Part shown: one piece after another, positions 4,582-6,879 of the stretch
Layout of the letters: the number at the start of each line of letters is the position of its first letter
Numbering within the stretch: the stretch's first letter is position 1
Source of the DNA: Bacteroidota bacterium
Lineage (GTDB): Bacteria > Bacteroidota > Bacteroidia > Flavobacteriales > Weeksellaceae
Assembly (NCBI GenBank): GCA_023448955.1
Contig: JAEXJU010000115.1
Coordinates: forward strand, 1 to 6,879
DNA length: 6,879 bases
Direction of reading: 5' to 3'
Translations under genes and position numbers: made by a program
Notes under the pieces: generated by a model
What the model saw: only the letters and a program-made list of their open reading frames with translations
What the model was told of the DNA's origin: nothing
Databases searched by the model: none

Positions 4582-6879
4582 ATGCAGATGTATTTAGTTT
4601 TCGATACCGAAACCACAGGTTTACCCAAAAATTTCAACGCACCGCTTTCCGATTCCGACAACTGGCCCAGGATGGTTCAGATTGCGTGGCAGTTACACGA
4701 TGATGAAGGAAATTTAATCGAAAATCAGGATTATATTATAAAACCCGAAGGTTATGATATTCCTTTTAACGCCGCCAGAATCCACGGAATCACGACAAAA
4801 ATTGCCCAAGAAGAAGGCCGGGATCTGCAAGAAGTTCTGGAAGAGTTTTCTCAGGTTCTGGAAAAAGTAAGAGTCGTTTCCGGTCATAATGTAGAATTTG
4901 ATTATAATATTGTTGGTGCCGAATTTCTCCGGAAAAACATCACGGATAACTTACAGGAAAAACCCAAAGCCGACACGATGATTCTGGGAACAGATTATTG
5001 TAAGCTGGAAGGTGGGCGTGGCGGAAAATATAAATCTCCAAAACTGGAAGAACTCTACGAAAAACTATACGGTCACAAATTTGACGAAGCGCACAATGCC
5101 GCCGCCGATGTGAATGCAACTGCGCAAGTTTTTTTCGAGATGATGAGAATCGGTGTGATTCCTGCAGATGTCCTGAAGATCAATGATGACAAATTAAAAG
5201 AATATCAGGCTGCCAATCCAGATCCTATAAAACCGTTCGGAATTGTCATCCGAAGACAGGTTGCCAGCTTCAATAATAATAAAAAACAAACCGACTTTGG
5301 AAGTGTGGATGAAATTGATCTGGGAAAATATTTCCATTTCGACAATCACAGTGTTTTTTCTACTCTCACTGCGACTACCAACATCAATGATCTCATCAGC
5401 AAAGCCAAACAAGACAATTTTCCTGCTGTTGGAATGGTAGATCTGGGCAATATGATGGGCGCTTTTAAATTTGTGTCTGCTGTTGAAAACGCCAATTCTG
5501 ACATCAGTAAAAAACATAAGGAATATCTAGCCAAAAAACAGGAAGCAGAAGAAAAAGGCGAACTTTTCAATGAAGAAGAACCCAAAGCCAATCCGCTGAT
5601 TCCAATTATTGGTTGCGAATTTTATATTTCTGACCGCTACGAACAGAAACAATTTACCAAAGATGATCCGGACAGAAGAACTCAAGTTGTGCTTTTGGCA
5701 AAGGATTTTAATGGTTACAAAAATCTGGTAAAACTATCCAGTATTGGTTTCCAAAAAGGTTTTTATTTTGGCGTTCCCAGAATCAGCCGAGAACTGATTG
5801 CACAATACAAAGAAGGTATAATTGCTCTCACTTCGGGGATTTTTGGCGATATTCCCAGCACCATTCTGAATATTGGCGAGCAGCGTGGCGAGGAATTATT
5901 CCAATGGTGGAAAGAAACCTTTCAGGACGATTTTTATGTTCAGATCCAGAATCACAAATTACCAGAAGAAGAACATTTGAATGAAGTTTTACTGCAATTT
6001 GCAGATAAATATAATGTGAAAATCCTTGCTCAAAACGAAACATTTTACACCAATAAAAGCGATGCTAATATTCAGGATATTTTGAGCTGTATAAAAGATG
6101 GCGAAAAATTATCGACACCTGTTGGAAAAGGATTCGGGAAACGAAAAGGGCTCACAACCAATGAATATTATATCAAAAATGCAGACGAGTTAAAAGAAAC
6201 TTTCCTTGCTTATCCAGATGCATTCGAAGCTTATGAAGAGTTTTTCGCAAAATTTACACCTTATACTTTGAAGCGTGATGTTTTGTTACCAAAATTTGAT
6301 ATTCCTCAAGAATTCATCCATCCAGAAGATGATCTAGATGGCGGAAAACGCGGCGAAATGGCTTATCTTACTTTCCTCACATACGAAGGTGCAAAAAAAC
6401 GCTACGCAGAAACAGGCATCACGCCAGAAATAAAAGAGCGCCTAGATTTTGAGCTGGATGTGATTGCCAACACAGGTTATCCTGGCTATTTTTTGATTGT
6501 TCAGGATTTCTGTAATGAAGCCAGAAATATGGGCGTTTGGGTTGGTCCTGGCCGTGGATCTGCAGCTGGATCTGCAGTTGCCTATTGCATTGGAATTACC
6601 AATGTAGATCCTATAAAATACGATTTACTTTTTGAGCGTTTTCTGAATCCAGAAAGGGTTTCGATGCCAGATATTGATATCGATTTTGATGATGAAGGCC
6701 GAGATAAAATCATCAAATGGGTGGTGGACAAATATGGGCAGGATCAAGTGGCGCAAATCATCACTTATTCTGTTTTGGGAGGCAAATCTGCCATCAAAGA
6801 TGCAGGAAGAGTTCTGGATGTTTCTATTCCGGAAACCAATATGATTGCCAAATTAATTCCATCTACACCTGGTATGAAT
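4582..6879 (+). CDS. dnaE: DNA polymerase III subunit alpha with fused N-terminal 3'-5' exonuclease (3' end outside window)
   Basis: The first 766 codons of the replicative polymerase run without a stop to the window edge. Residues 1 to about 190 form a DnaQ/epsilon-like DEDDh exonuclease with all five residues visible: Asp8 and Glu10 in FDTETTG, Asp107 in GHNVEFD, and His171 and Asp176 in HNAAADV. A PHP domain follows, from YFHFDNHS (252-257) through DLGNMMG, IIGCEFY and LLAKDFNGYKNLVKLSS to about residue 500. It carries a charged insert (KKHKEYLAKKQEAEEKGE). The polymerase palm then begins: GPGRGSAAGS (655-664) and PDIDIDFDD (Asp697, 699, 701), which supplies catalytic aspartates. The third catalytic Asp, the fingers, beta-clamp-binding and C-terminal parts lie beyond 6879. 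From memory, an N-terminal exonuclease fusion is usual in Flavobacteriia, where the protein is roughly 1,500 residues or more. The start could also be the ATG at 4588 (MYLVFDTETTG); the first of the two is given here. The PHP metal site looks degenerate. Confidence 0.95.
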   Translation, partial: MQMYLVFDTETTGLPKNFNAPLSDSDNWPRMVQIAWQLHDDEGNLIENQDYIIKPEGYDIPFNAARIHGITTKIAQEEGRDLQEVLEEFSQVLEKVRVVSGHNVEFDYNIVGAEFLRKNITDNLQEKPKADTMILGTDYCKLEGGRGGKYKSPKLEELYEKLYGHKFDEAHNAAADVNATAQVFFEMMRIGVIPADVLKINDDKLKEYQAANPDPIKPFGIVIRRQVASFNNNKKQTDFGSVDEIDLGKYFHFDNHSVFSTLTATTNINDLISKAKQDNFPAVGMVDLGNMMGAFKFVSAVENANSDISKKHKEYLAKKQEAEEKGELFNEEEPKANPLIPIIGCEFYISDRYEQKQFTKDDPDRRTQVVLLAKDFNGYKNLVKLSSIGFQKGFYFGVPRISRELIAQYKEGIIALTSGIFGDIPSTILNIGEQRGEELFQWWKETFQDDFYVQIQNHKLPEEEHLNEVLLQFADKYNVKILAQNETFYTNKSDANIQDILSCIKDGEKLSTPVGKGFGKRKGLTTNEYYIKNADELKETFLAYPDAFEAYEEFFAKFTPYTLKRDVLLPKFDIPQEFIHPEDDLDGGKRGEMAYLTFLTYEGAKKRYAETGITPEIKERLDFELDVIANTGYPGYFLIVQDFCNEARNMGVWVGPGRGSAAGSAVAYCIGITNVDPIKYDLLFERFLNPERVSMPDIDIDFDDEGRDKIIKWVVDKYGQDQVAQIITYSVLGGKSAIKDAGRVLDVSIPETNMIAKLIPSTPGMN

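Noticed and set aside
5194..6043. Short open frames on both strands inside dnaE (5194-5517, 5243-5440, 5346-5591, 5828-6043)
   Set aside because: The dnaE frame is continuous with recognisable PHP motifs across the whole stretch, so these are shadows.
6555..6577. Direct repeat TGGATCTGCAG twice, 12 bases apart
   Set aside because: It encodes the conserved GSAAGSA of the polymerase motif; protein constraint explains the repetition.

Overview
The window looks like chromosomal DNA of a Bacteroidota member, most likely a Flavobacteriia species of the Chryseobacterium/Elizabethkingia type. The evidence is AT-rich coding sequence, promoters matching the Bacteroidota -7 element TAnnTTTG, no Shine-Dalgarno sequences, a secreted protease ending in a type IX secretion (T9SS) sorting domain, and a DNA polymerase III alpha subunit with a fused N-terminal proofreading exonuclease. 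The genus is inferred from general resemblance, not from a search.

Layout, left to right. (1) Positions 1-263 hold the 3' end of a plus-strand MATE-family multidrug/Na+ antiporter gene. (2) Positions 264-529 are non-coding and hold two adjacent repeat-like elements: a nested GCAGAT/ATCTGC palindrome (281-334) and a GCAGC...GCTGC structured element (about 374-457). The argS promoter follows. (3) Positions 530-2293 are argS, complete. (4) A hairpin at 2316-2346 lies between two convergent genes and probably terminates both. (5) Positions 2370-4454, minus strand, encode a secreted S8 (subtilisin/KP-43-like) serine peptidase with a C-terminal beta-sandwich and a T9SS sorting domain. (6) A 127-bp divergent intergenic region carries the protease promoter and a weaker candidate for the next gene. 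(7) From 4582 to the window end, an open frame of 766 codons encodes the N-terminal part of DnaE: DEDDh exonuclease, PHP domain, and the start of the polymerase palm with PDIDID. The gene continues past 6879.

The genes do not form one pathway. Two are housekeeping (argS, dnaE), one is a transporter and one an exported protease, and each seems to be transcribed from its own promoter. I see no clear new defence or mobile system. The points most worth a second look are the two repeat-like elements upstream of argS and the PHP domain of DnaE, which has lost most expected metal-binding residues while a complete proofreading exonuclease is fused in front of it.
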